A stretch of 58,104 nucleotides of DNA from an uncultured Bacteroidales bacterium (lineage in GTDB: Bacteria; Bacteroidota; Bacteroidia; Bacteroidales; Paludibacteraceae). This document shows, piece after piece, positions 50,613 through 58,104 of this stretch. Where the stretch lies: contig CAMHOY010000015.1 in NCBI GenBank assembly GCA_946186915.1, positions 1 through 58,104 on the forward strand, in the 5' to 3' direction. The notes below the pieces were generated by a model. It saw only the letters and a list, made by a program, of their open reading frames with translations, searched no databases and had not been told where the DNA came from. Within the stretch, counting starts at the first letter, position 1; each line of letters starts with the position of its first letter. The translations under genes and the position numbers were made by a program.

Positions 50613-53439
50613 CAAAGTTAATCGTGCTATGGCTAAGAAACGAATCTTGCTTAACATCGCGCTGCTGTGTGCAGCCATGATGGTGTCGGCGCAGCAGGCG
50701 CCTGAAAAACTGGCAGTGGACCCTGAGGTCCGCTACGGTAAGTTGGACAACGGATTGACGTATTATATCCGTCATAACGAGCAGCCCAAGCAACGCTGCG
50801 AATTTCATATTGCACAAGCGGTAGGTGCGATCCTCGAGGAGGACAACCAGAATGGTCTGGCGCACTTCCTGGAGCATATGGCCTTCAATGGTACCCAGCA
50901 TTTCCCGGGAAAAGGCATCATCAATTATTTTGAGTCGGTGGGTGTGAACTTCGGCGGAAATATCAATGCCTACACCTCTATTGACGAAACCGTTTACCGT
51001 CTGTCGGACGTGCCTACTTATCGCGAGGGTATCATCGATAGCGCATTACTCGTAATGCATGACTGGAGTTGTGGCCTGTTGCTCCTCCCGGAAGAGATTG
51101 ATGCCGAGCGCGGCGTTATCCTTGAGGAATGGCGTACGGGGCGCACGGCGCAACGTCGTATATGGAAAGAACTGAACGCGAAGATGTATCCCGGCACGCA
51201 GTATGCTAAGCGCGATGTGATCGGCGATACGGCTGTCATCAATAACTTTGACTACCAGGCCCTGCGTGACTACTACCATAAATGGTATGGTCCGGACAAT
51301 CAGGCTATCATTGTAGTTGGTGATATTGATGTAGATGCTATCGAGGCGAAGATCAAAGAGCTCTGGAAAGACGTGCCGCGTCGTGCTAACTTCGGCGAAC
51401 GCCCTATCTACACGGTGAATCATAATGACAAACCGCTTGTGGCGATCGTTACCGATCCTGAGGCACAGCAAAGTCGTATCACTTTGGAATATAAGTTTGA
51501 CCAACTGCCCGAGGCATTGCAAGGAACCGCTCAGGAATACGTGATTAACATGGTTCGTGATTTGGCATGCACCATGCTTAATAACCGGTTCTCGGAGTTA
51601 GCGCTGGACCCGAAGGCTTCTTTTGCCGGCGCATTCTGCTATTATGGCGAGACAGCGAAGAAGATGGATGCTTTCACGGCAATCATCGTTCCTAAAGATG
51701 GACATGAGACAGATGCCTATAATGACCTCGTGTTCCAACTGGAGAAAATGCATCGCTACGGATTCACTGCAGCCGAGTTAGAGCGCGTGAAGAGCGAGAA
51801 ACTGAATGAGATGGAGCAGTATTACAAGGAGCGTGACACCCGTAAGAACATTGCTCTGGCGCGTGAGTGCATCCGTCATTTTGAAGACGGTGAATCGATG
51901 CCGGGCGCGCAGTGGGAGTACGACATGGTGCAGGCTACTTTGCCTCTCATCAGCCTGGAAGCGGTAAATAGTATGGCGGAGGCGCTGATCCATCCGAATC
52001 CTACCGTAGCTATCTCCGGCCCTCAGAAAGAAGGTATCCATATCCCGTCGGAGGAAGAGGTATTGGCTACGTTGGCCGGTCAGGCAACGTTGGCTATTGA
52101 TGCTCCGGTAGAGGAGAAGATCGACACCGAACTGGTGAAGAAAGCACCGCGCAAGGGTAAGATCAAAGCCATCAAGCAGAACGAAGAGTTCGGTTTTACC
52201 GAATTTACCTTAAGCAATGGAATCAAAGTGGTGATTCGTCCGACGGAGTTCAAGGCTGATGAGATCTTGATGCAGGCCTTCTCGAAGGGCGGCTTGACGC
52301 AAGTGAAGACCGAAGACCTCCCCTCTGCAGAAATCGTTTCGTCTCTCATCCGGATGTCCGGTATCGGCCGTTTCAATGCTACGCAATTGGAGAAAGCATT
52401 GGCGGGTAAGACTGTTTCCGTCAGCCCGGAGATATCAGAGTGCGTAGAGCGTCTCCACGGGTCATCGTCTGTCAAAGACCTCGAGTCGATGCTACAACTG
52501 ACCTATCTGCATTTTACGGCTCCGCGTCGTGACGAAGAGGCATACCAGACATTATTGGCACTGCTGCGTACGCAACTCGCTAACCGCGATAAAAACCCCA
52601 AAGCAGCTTTCCAGGATTCGATTCAGATGATGGCATCGAATCACTCGCCGCGTACCGTCCTGATGAATCTCGAGACAATGGATCGTCTGTCCTTGGACAA
52701 AGCGATGGAGATATATCAGGCGCGTTTTGCGAATCCTGCTGACTTCACCTTCGTCTTTGTAGGAAACATCAACCCCGATGACCAGAAAGTACGCGACTTG
52801 CTCTGCCAATGGCTCGGAAGCCTCAAGACAAAGAAATGTCGTGAGGAAGTGATTGACCATCACGAGACGGTCGCTCCGGGTATTCAGAAGAACTATTTCA
52901 GTCGCAAGATGGAGACCACGACGGCTTCTAACCGCATCCAGTACACCTCGTATGACATGCCCTATACGCTGGCTAACGATTTGAACATGGAGATGATTGG
53001 TCGTATCCTCAGCACGCGTTATCTGGAGTCCATCCGTGAGCGTGAAGGTGGTTCGTACGGCGTAGGTACCTACGGTTATATGGTTGAACTGCCGTCGCCG
53101 CGTGCAGGTCTACTCATGCAGTTCGATACCGATCCCAAGAAACAGGAACGTCTCATGGAGATCATCCACGAAGAGGTGAATACAATCGTCAAAGATGGTC
53201 CGTTGGCTTCTGACCTGCAGAAAGAGAAAGAGTCGATGCTCAAGGATTATCAGGAGGACCTGGAGAAGAACGGATGGTGGAGACAAAGTATCTACATGTA
53301 CTACATGTACGGCGTGAACAATATTCGCGACTATAAGTCGGCGGTAGAAGCAATCACGGGAGAAACTGTTCAACAGACGTTGAAGAAACTGGTTGAGGCC
53401 GGTAATATATTCGAGGTAGTGATGTTCCCGGAGCAGTAA
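50605..53439 (+). CDS. M16-family zinc peptidase (pitrilysin-like), exported
   Basis: From ATG 50605 the product is 944 aa. A start at 50629 (MAKKRILLNIALLCAAMMVS) would leave a normal signal peptide of about 23 residues and may be the true one. The inverted zinc motif HFLEH (His87, Glu90, His91) is present, with the downstream acidic residue region in the first domain. The second half contains a second M16-like unit without the motif, the usual arrangement. It is probably a periplasmic processing protease of unknown substrate. Confidence 0.9.
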   Translation: MNNKVNRAMAKKRILLNIALLCAAMMVSAQQAPEKLAVDPEVRYGKLDNGLTYYIRHNEQPKQRCEFHIAQAVGAILEEDNQNGLAHFLEHMAFNGTQHFPGKGIINYFESVGVNFGGNINAYTSIDETVYRLSDVPTYREGIIDSALLVMHDWSCGLLLLPEEIDAERGVILEEWRTGRTAQRRIWKELNAKMYPGTQYAKRDVIGDTAVINNFDYQALRDYYHKWYGPDNQAIIVVGDIDVDAIEAKIKELWKDVPRRANFGERPIYTVNHNDKPLVAIVTDPEAQQSRITLEYKFDQLPEALQGTAQEYVINMVRDLACTMLNNRFSELALDPKASFAGAFCYYGETAKKMDAFTAIIVPKDGHETDAYNDLVFQLEKMHRYGFTAAELERVKSEKLNEMEQYYKERDTRKNIALARECIRHFEDGESMPGAQWEYDMVQATLPLISLEAVNSMAEALIHPNPTVAISGPQKEGIHIPSEEEVLATLAGQATLAIDAPVEEKIDTELVKKAPRKGKIKAIKQNEEFGFTEFTLSNGIKVVIRPTEFKADEILMQAFSKGGLTQVKTEDLPSAEIVSSLIRMSGIGRFNATQLEKALAGKTVSVSPEISECVERLHGSSSVKDLESMLQLTYLHFTAPRRDEEAYQTLLALLRTQLANRDKNPKAAFQDSIQMMASNHSPRTVLMNLETMDRLSLDKAMEIYQARFANPADFTFVFVGNINPDDQKVRDLLCQWLGSLKTKKCREEVIDHHETVAPGIQKNYFSRKMETTTASNRIQYTSYDMPYTLANDLNMEMIGRILSTRYLESIREREGGSYGVGTYGYMVELPSPRAGLLMQFDTDPKKQERLMEIIHEEVNTIVKDGPLASDLQKEKESMLKDYQEDLEKNGWWRQSIYMYYMYGVNNIRDYKSAVEAITGETVQQTLKKLVEAGNIFEVVMFPEQ

Positions 53440-53440
53440 C

Positions 53441-54538
53441 ATGAAGTATTTCCTGATAGCCGGAGAAGCGTCGGGGGATAAGCATGCTGCGGCACTGATG
53501 GTGCAGATAAAACAGTGTGACCCTCAAGCGCTATTCGTAGGACTCGGTGGTAGCCAAATGGCTGCTGCCGAGTGCCGTCTCTATCAGGATTATAGCCACA
53601 TGGCTTTCATGGGCTTTGCGGCCGTGCTGGCGAACATAGGGCAAATAAGACGTAACTTCCGCATCGCCAGGGAGGCGTTGTTGAGCGAGCGACCGGATGT
53701 ACTCATCCTCGTGGACTATCCCTCTTTCAACCTCCGCATGGCGGCTTTCTGTCGCAAACATCTGCCCTCCACACGCATCATGTATTATGTCCCCCCGAAG
53801 GTGTGGGCATGGAAGCGCCGCCGCATTCATCAACTCGCGCGCTTGTGCGATGAGATATTGGGTATCTTTCCTTTCGAACCTGACTTCTATGCCAAGTATG
53901 GCTATCGTTGTACCTATGTCGGCAATCCCACGGCGGAACAAATCGCCAATTACCAATCTCCAATCTCCAATCGCCAATCCTCGATCGTCCTTCTTCCCGG
54001 ATCGCGCGAAAGCGAGGTCCGTCATTGTCTGCCGCGGATGTTGGATGCTGCCCGTCGCTTTGCGGATTACCGCATTGTGGTATGTGCCGCGCCGGGTATA
54101 GACGATACGTTCTATATACCGTATCTGCGCGAGAACGAGACACTGACGCACGAGACATATACCGCTTTGCGGCAAGGTAAAGCTGCTGTCGTCAATTCCG
54201 GAACAGCTACCCTTGAGACTGCTTTGCTGGGGACACCGCAGGTAGCTGTGTACCATCTGGCATGTTCATGGCTGCTGGGACTCTTCCGATGGGCGCAACC
54301 GCTTATTTTCTCCATCCCTTATTTCACATTGGTGAATATCATCAGTGGTAAGGAAGTGATTCGCGAACTCGTGGCGAATGATTTTACGACAAGGAAGGTA
54401 ACGGACGAATTGCAGCGTCTGCTGACGGACGATGCATATACAAAAAAGATGCTCGCAAACTACGAACATCTCCATTCTCTTCTGGGCTCTCAGCCCGCTG
54501 CGGCTACGGCAGCCGCTATTATTACATCGAAACGATAA
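53441..54538 (+). CDS. lpxB: Lipid-A-disaccharide synthase
   Basis: LpxB joins UDP-2,3-diacylglucosamine and lipid X in lipid A synthesis, which marks a Gram-negative envelope. The 365-aa protein has the N-terminal FLIAGEASGDKHAAALM, YYVPPKVWAWKRRR and the glycosyltransferase-B signature VVNSGTATLETALLGTPQVA. Five CAATCTC-type heptamers (53947-53981) are built into the frame and encode the odd stretch NYQSPISNRQSS between the two domains. It starts one base after the M16 stop. The stop overlaps the convergent gene by 17 bp. Confidence 0.95.
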   Translation: MKYFLIAGEASGDKHAAALMVQIKQCDPQALFVGLGGSQMAAAECRLYQDYSHMAFMGFAAVLANIGQIRRNFRIAREALLSERPDVLILVDYPSFNLRMAAFCRKHLPSTRIMYYVPPKVWAWKRRRIHQLARLCDEILGIFPFEPDFYAKYGYRCTYVGNPTAEQIANYQSPISNRQSSIVLLPGSRESEVRHCLPRMLDAARRFADYRIVVCAAPGIDDTFYIPYLRENETLTHETYTALRQGKAAVVNSGTATLETALLGTPQVAVYHLACSWLLGLFRWAQPLIFSIPYFTLVNIISGKEVIRELVANDFTTRKVTDELQRLLTDDAYTKKMLANYEHLHSLLGSQPAAATAAAIITSKR

Positions 54539-54800
54539 GGGACGCCAGAATATATGGCAGAGCCCCGCATAAGACTCCTTTAGCCAGGCGCCAGGTATCC
54601 GTCGTGTAGAAAACGAATATCAGCGCTAAGTCTGGAAAAACACTCACAAACAGCAACTTGCTCAGCACTCCTCCGGCTTGAAACTGCAAGGTCTGCAGCG
54701 GATACCAGAGATTCATCACCTCGATATAGGTCAACCCGAAAGCGGCAGGAATGATGAGCCCGATGAGTATGCCAATCCAGTATCTGTCAAAGCGATCCAT
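54522..54800 (-). CDS. Small membrane protein downstream of surE
   Basis: A 92-aa protein with three hydrophobic stretches (IGILIGLIIPAAFGLTYI, LSKLLFVSVFPDLALIFVFY, GVLCGALPYILASLIV). I do not recognise a named family. It overlaps surE by 14 bp at the start and the convergent lpxB by 17 bp at the stop. Confidence 0.65.
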   Translation of the reverse strand: MDRFDRYWIGILIGLIIPAAFGLTYIEVMNLWYPLQTLQFQAGGVLSKLLFVSVFPDLALIFVFYTTDTWRLAKGVLCGALPYILASLIVSM

Positions 54801-55533
54801 AATCTGTCAAATCAATCGAAATAGGAGTGATGGCCAGTAACTGATGGTCCATCGCCCATATATCCGTGTCTTGCGCCTGAGGTTCGTCATTGATGAATTC
54901 ACCCGCCAGCCGCCACGTGCTCAGGATACCTTCGCGAAGCGGTTCATCCGTTGCTTCTACTAACTCGTTGGCCCAGTGTCCGCGGCATTGACGCGTCCAA
55001 CGGATTCCTTCTATCTCACCAAGCGGAGCATTGATATTATAGCACGTACCCGGGGTGATGCCTTCTTCGAGCAGGTGCTGTGTGATGTCAGTCAGGAAAG
55101 GTTGGAGCCAATGCAGGTCAGCGTCCAACAGATGACTGTTGATGGACCATCCGATAGCAGGAATACCTTTCTCTGCTGCTACAAGGCACGCACCCATCGT
55201 GCCGGAGTAGATCACATTGATGGCGGCGTTGCTGCCATGATTGATACCGGAGACGACCAGGTCAATCGGCTGATCTTTGAGTACCACCTCTTTGGCTAAC
55301 TTGATGCAATCGGCTGGAGTACCGTTGGTTACGAATACCTCAGCGCCATTCAGATCATGCTCCTCGATACGCTTCAGGTAGATGGGGTTTGTCACGCTGA
55401 TGCAGGCTCCAAAACCGCTACGCGGACCGTCAGGAGCAATCACGAAGACTTTGCCCATCTTCGTCATCTCTCTGGCTAGCAAACGGATCCCTGCCGTTCC
55501 CCATCCGTCATCATTTACAACTACTATATTCAT
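54787..55533 (-). CDS. surE: 5'/3'-nucleotidase SurE
   Basis: SurE is a metal-dependent nucleotidase/exopolyphosphatase. The 248-aa protein begins MNIVVVNDDGWGTAGIRLL, with the NDDG metal motif at the family's usual place, and has VTNGTPADCIKLA and LVVSGINHGSNAA. The frame is open to an upstream ATG at 55545, but those four residues (MSER) are read from the TCAT/TCAC repeat. ATG 55533 matches other SurE proteins. It lies just after glmM on the minus strand. Confidence 0.93.
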   Translation of the reverse strand: MNIVVVNDDGWGTAGIRLLAREMTKMGKVFVIAPDGPRSGFGACISVTNPIYLKRIEEHDLNGAEVFVTNGTPADCIKLAKEVVLKDQPIDLVVSGINHGSNAAINVIYSGTMGACLVAAEKGIPAIGWSINSHLLDADLHWLQPFLTDITQHLLEEGITPGTCYNINAPLGEIEGIRWTRQCRGHWANELVEATDEPLREGILSTWRLAGEFINDEPQAQDTDIWAMDHQLLAITPISIDLTDYGSL

Positions 55534-55536
55534 TCG

Positions 55537-55565
55537 CTCACTCATTCACTCATTCACTCATTCAC
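55537..55565. repeat. TCAT/TCAC repeat between glmM and surE
   Basis: Alternating TCAC and TCAT tetramers fill the spacer, contribute the last two codons and stop of the glmM-type gene, and lie directly before the surE start. They resemble the array at 1-56. Confidence 0.85.
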
Positions 55566-56927
55566 TACGGCGATCACTCGCTGTGCGAGTTCATTCGCCG
55601 CATCCATCGTGGCGGCCTCTGAATATACGCGGATGATAGGTTCGGTATTACTCTTGCGCAAGTGTACCCATCCGTTTGCGAAGTCGATCTTCACGCCGTC
55701 GCGGTCATTCACACGCTCGTTCTTATAGAGCTCTTTGACGCGCGCGAGGATAGCATCTACGTCCGTATCCGGTGTCAGGTCAATACGGTTCTTGCTGATG
55801 CAGTAATCAGGCAGGGTTCGGCGCAGTTCGCTGACCTTCATATCCAGATGTGCGAGATGACTAAGGAAGAGTGCGATACCTACCAATGCATCACGGCCGT
55901 AATGGCATTCGGGATAGATCACGCCGCCGTTCCCTTCGCCGCCGATGACGGCTCCTACGCGTTTCATCTCTGCTACCACATTCACTTCGCCTACTGCGCT
56001 CGCGCTGTATTCGCCGCCATGCGCACGCGTCACATCGCTCAGAGCACGCGTCGAACTCATGTTGCTGACCGTATTGCCCGGCGTATGACGCAGGATATAA
56101 TCGGCTACGCTCACTAACGTATATTCCTCGCCGAACATCTCTCCGTTCTCGCAGATGATGGCCAAACGGTCTACATCGGGATCCACCACAAAGCCTACAT
56201 CTGCCTTACCGCTCTTGAGGAGATCGCTGATCTCCGTCAGGTGCTGCGGAAGGGGTTCGGGGTTGTGCGGGAAATGACCGTTCGGCGTGCAGTTCAGTTC
56301 GATAATGTTCTTTACGCCCACGGCCTTCAGAATGGCCGGGATAGCCAAACCGCCCACGGAGTTCACGCAATCGATGGCAACGGTGAAATCGCGCTTGCGG
56401 ATAGCTTCTACGTCCACTAATTTCAGTTTCAGCACTTGCTCTACATGGTACGGCAGATAGTCTTTGTTGGTTATATGACCTAACTCATCCACTTCGGCGA
56501 AAGTGAAGTCTTCGCGCTCGGCGATAGCCAGTACCTCTTTACCTTCTGCATCATTGAGAAACTCGCCTTGCTCGTTGAGTAACTTCAGGGCGTTCCATTG
56601 TTTGGGATTATGGCTGGCTGTAAGGATGATTCCTCCCGCGGCCTTCTCGCCGGTAACGGCTAACTCGGTGGTAGGAGTGGTCGCAAGACCGATATTCACT
56701 ACGTTGTATCCCATGCCCGTCAGTGTACCGCAGACGATGTGTTCGACCATTGGTCCGCTCAAACGGGCGTCACGACCCACTACGATGGTGTTGTTATTCG
56801 GCAGTGCAGCACGACGTTGCGTCGCATATGCCGCCGTGAAACGAACGATATCCACGGGGTTCAAACCTTCGCCTACACGGCCGCCTATCGTGCCGCGGAT
56901 ACCGGAGATGCTCTTTACTAAACTCAT
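55554..56927 (-). CDS. glmM: Phosphoglucosamine mutase-type phosphohexomutase
   Basis: The 457-aa protein belongs to the alpha-D-phosphohexomutase superfamily. It has the N-terminal SISGIRGTIGGRVG, the phosphoserine loop LTASHNPKQWNALKLL, the metal loop DPDVDRLAII, sugar-binding GEGNGGVIYPE and the C-terminal phosphate site KSNTEPIIRVY. In Bacteroidota this type is usually taken as GlmM, which makes glucosamine-1-phosphate for peptidoglycan. Phosphomannomutase activity cannot be excluded from sequence. Confidence 0.88.
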   Translation of the reverse strand: MSLVKSISGIRGTIGGRVGEGLNPVDIVRFTAAYATQRRAALPNNNTIVVGRDARLSGPMVEHIVCGTLTGMGYNVVNIGLATTPTTELAVTGEKAAGGIILTASHNPKQWNALKLLNEQGEFLNDAEGKEVLAIAEREDFTFAEVDELGHITNKDYLPYHVEQVLKLKLVDVEAIRKRDFTVAIDCVNSVGGLAIPAILKAVGVKNIIELNCTPNGHFPHNPEPLPQHLTEISDLLKSGKADVGFVVDPDVDRLAIICENGEMFGEEYTLVSVADYILRHTPGNTVSNMSSTRALSDVTRAHGGEYSASAVGEVNVVAEMKRVGAVIGGEGNGGVIYPECHYGRDALVGIALFLSHLAHLDMKVSELRRTLPDYCISKNRIDLTPDTDVDAILARVKELYKNERVNDRDGVKIDFANGWVHLRKSNTEPIIRVYSEAATMDAANELAQRVIAVVNE

Positions 56928-56928
56928 A

Positions 56929-57531
56929 TCAGTTCTTTACTTGAATCTTCATTATATAGACGTACGGAGTGACAGATGTCTGATCGGCGTCGAAACCTTG
57001 TTTGCTCGGCACGATGATCTGGCACTGCGAATTTGGATACTTCATCAGTTTGACGGCTTCGTGCCATCCGATAGCCTCGCATATCTGCGTATAACCGGAG
57101 GCAACGCCGCTGGTAATGCCGTAGAAAAACTCATACGGATAGGCTTGGTCCAGCGTTGTCCAGTAACTGAGAGTATCGGTATTTTCGGTCAACCCGAATT
57201 TCTTATATCGCGTCACTATCACGTCGTTGCGCAATATCGTCATGTCGATTGTGTCCACGTTCTGGGGACTGGTAGAATCAATCAGGATGGAGTCGCCGCG
57301 CTTGATGAGATGAAAATAGAGGTTGTCGTAACCCGATACTTTATAGTAGTCTTTCTCTCCCCATACATAGTCGATGCCGGGCTCTTCTTTCAGCACGTTG
57401 ATATTGTTCCGACTCAGATAGTTGGCAATCAGTCGGTCCTCTTCCTGGCGAAGAGCAGAGTAGGTGTTTCCTGCGCAACTCGCGAAGAGAATAGGTAGTC
57501 CGATGATCAGACAGATAATAAATCGTTTCAT
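56929..57531 (-). CDS. DUF4827-family lipoprotein
   Basis: A 200-aa lipoprotein: signal MKRFIICLIIGLPILFASC with the lipobox ending at Cys19. The mature part matches the DUF4827 style of Bacteroidota (EEDRLIANYLSRNNINVL, FHLIKRGDSI, GITSGVASGYTQICEAIGWH and a C-terminal CQIIVPSKQGFDAD), which resembles an FKBP-like fold. The function is unknown. It starts one base before its upstream neighbour's stop and lies two bases before the glmM start, so the set is an operon. Confidence 0.8.
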   Translation of the reverse strand: MKRFIICLIIGLPILFASCAGNTYSALRQEEDRLIANYLSRNNINVLKEEPGIDYVWGEKDYYKVSGYDNLYFHLIKRGDSILIDSTSPQNVDTIDMTILRNDVIVTRYKKFGLTENTDTLSYWTTLDQAYPYEFFYGITSGVASGYTQICEAIGWHEAVKLMKYPNSQCQIIVPSKQGFDADQTSVTPYVYIMKIQVKN

Positions 57532-58050
57532 TTATTTTAGTTCTAATTCGATAATTACATTTTCGTAAGGCGGAATGTCATCCGTCCCTTTGATGCCGTA
57601 AGCGGCGTACCAGGGTGCCAGCAGTCGGGCTTTCGTCCCGTGATTCCATTCGCCGATATTGGCATCCACTGCGCCGGGTAACTCATATTTGCCGGCATGC
57701 GCTGTTTGCTCGATATCGCTGTATAGGCGTCCTTCGAGACTGAAGATCCGCATATGTACGGTGCATTCTTCGCCTTCGGCGGGCACTCCCCGTGTTGCAT
57801 CGCCGGGGTCTATCAGATAAGCCCACGTCCCGTTCTCGTACAGCGCGTAGGGCTCTTCTTGCGCTTGCGCCAAGCGATGGAGCGTCTCGTCTGCCGTCTC
57901 CGTCAACTGCTGATTGAGGGAGAGCAGGGCCAATTGTGCGCTGTCTGCTTGGGGCGCCTGGCCCATACGACGACTCGGACGCTGAGGACTCTGCTCGCTG
58001 CAGGCTACCATCGCCACGACCACCACTCCTATGATAAACCCTCTAACCAC
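57532..58050 (-). CDS. FKBP-like lipoprotein, start codon in tandem repeat
   Basis: A 172-aa product with a lipoprotein signal (MVRGFIIGVVVVAMVACSEQ, Cys17) and a C-terminal FKBP-like core (GTKARLLAPWYAAYGIKG and PPYENVIIELEL), as in FKBP-type PPIases and GldI-like proteins of Bacteroidota. The start is GTG at 58050, which is part of the heptamer array. A later ATG would remove the signal peptide. The promoter, if any, lies beyond the window. Confidence 0.75.
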   Translation of the reverse strand: MVRGFIIGVVVVAMVACSEQSPQRPSRRMGQAPQADSAQLALLSLNQQLTETADETLHRLAQAQEEPYALYENGTWAYLIDPGDATRGVPAEGEECTVHMRIFSLEGRLYSDIEQTAHAGKYELPGAVDANIGEWNHGTKARLLAPWYAAYGIKGTDDIPPYENVIIELELK

Positions 58051-58104
58051 TAACCACTAACCACTAACCACTAACCACTAACCACTAACCTCTAACCTCT
58101 AACC
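58042..58104. repeat. Nine heptamer repeats (ACTAACC/TCTAACC) at window end
   Basis: Exactly nine 7-bp units: TCTAACC, six ACTAACC and two TCTAACC. The array reaches the window edge, so its true length is unknown. It contains the GTG start of the minus-strand lipoprotein gene. Confidence 0.95.

Overview
This window is a single contig from a Bacteroidota genome, most likely order Bacteroidales. The evidence is the promoter type (TTTG, a 20-nt spacer, then TAnnTTTG) before many genes, the lack of Shine-Dalgarno leaders, the gene order rpsL-rpsG-fusA-rpsJ with no tuf, zinc-free S14 and L36, and DUF4827/FKBP-like lipoproteins beside glmM. Species cannot be told. Both ends of the window run into short tandem repeats (TCAC tetramers at the left, CTAACCA-type heptamers at the right), which look like assembly break points.

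Layout. (1) 119-18817: str-S10-spc-alpha superoperon, all on the + strand: 31 translation, secretion and transcription genes from rpsL to rplQ, including secY, map, infA, rpmJ and rpoA. (2) 18871-20247: an archaeal-type aspartyl-tRNA synthetase with a His at the residue position associated with relaxed tRNA specificity. (3) 20185-40325: an accessory island of about 20 kb bounded by 63-bp direct repeats of the synthetase 3' end. It holds an IS110-family recombinase gene with a probable bridge-RNA leader; a locus made of a C-tract-interrupted membrane protein gene, a WYL regulator, an ABC/OLD-like ATPase with an unidentified partner, a complete type I restriction-modification system (hsdM-hsdS-hsdR) and two tiny membrane proteins; then a phage-like module (HNH nuclease, SH3-barrel protein, 2TM protein, DUF5675 protein, lipoprotein, small paralogues); and last a YjbR-type gene between 127-bp inverted repeats. 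No tyrosine or serine integrase is visible. (4) 40352-54538: housekeeping genes (AraC regulator, efp, marC, rpiB, radical SAM, metallo-hydrolase, tRNA-Ser, rlmL-type methyltransferase, queA, tatD, rsfS, ftsH, M16 protease, lpxB). (5) 54522-58050: a minus-strand set (small membrane protein, surE, glmM-type mutase, two lipoproteins).

How it fits together. The strongest candidate for an undescribed system is the defence locus at 22254-34065. Four promoters in it (before the ATPase, hsdM, a 30-aa ORF and a 41-aa ORF) share a GTGCA-N7-TGCAC operator-like palindrome, with a second TAnnTTTG-like element exactly 21 bp downstream of the first. This suggests one regulon, plausibly controlled by the adjacent WYL protein. 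The island ends behave as integration would predict: the 3' end now fused to the synthetase appears to be imported, the native 3' end with its own terminator lies at 40263-40352, and a third, inverted copy at 39263-39449 has the hybrid structure expected of the circular attachment site. Other signals include a 31-34 nt-arm RNA hairpin at 34198-34306, eight helically phased TCCC repeats at 34768-34844, an extended -33 promoter element, and heptamer repeats found both between genes and in frame inside genes.
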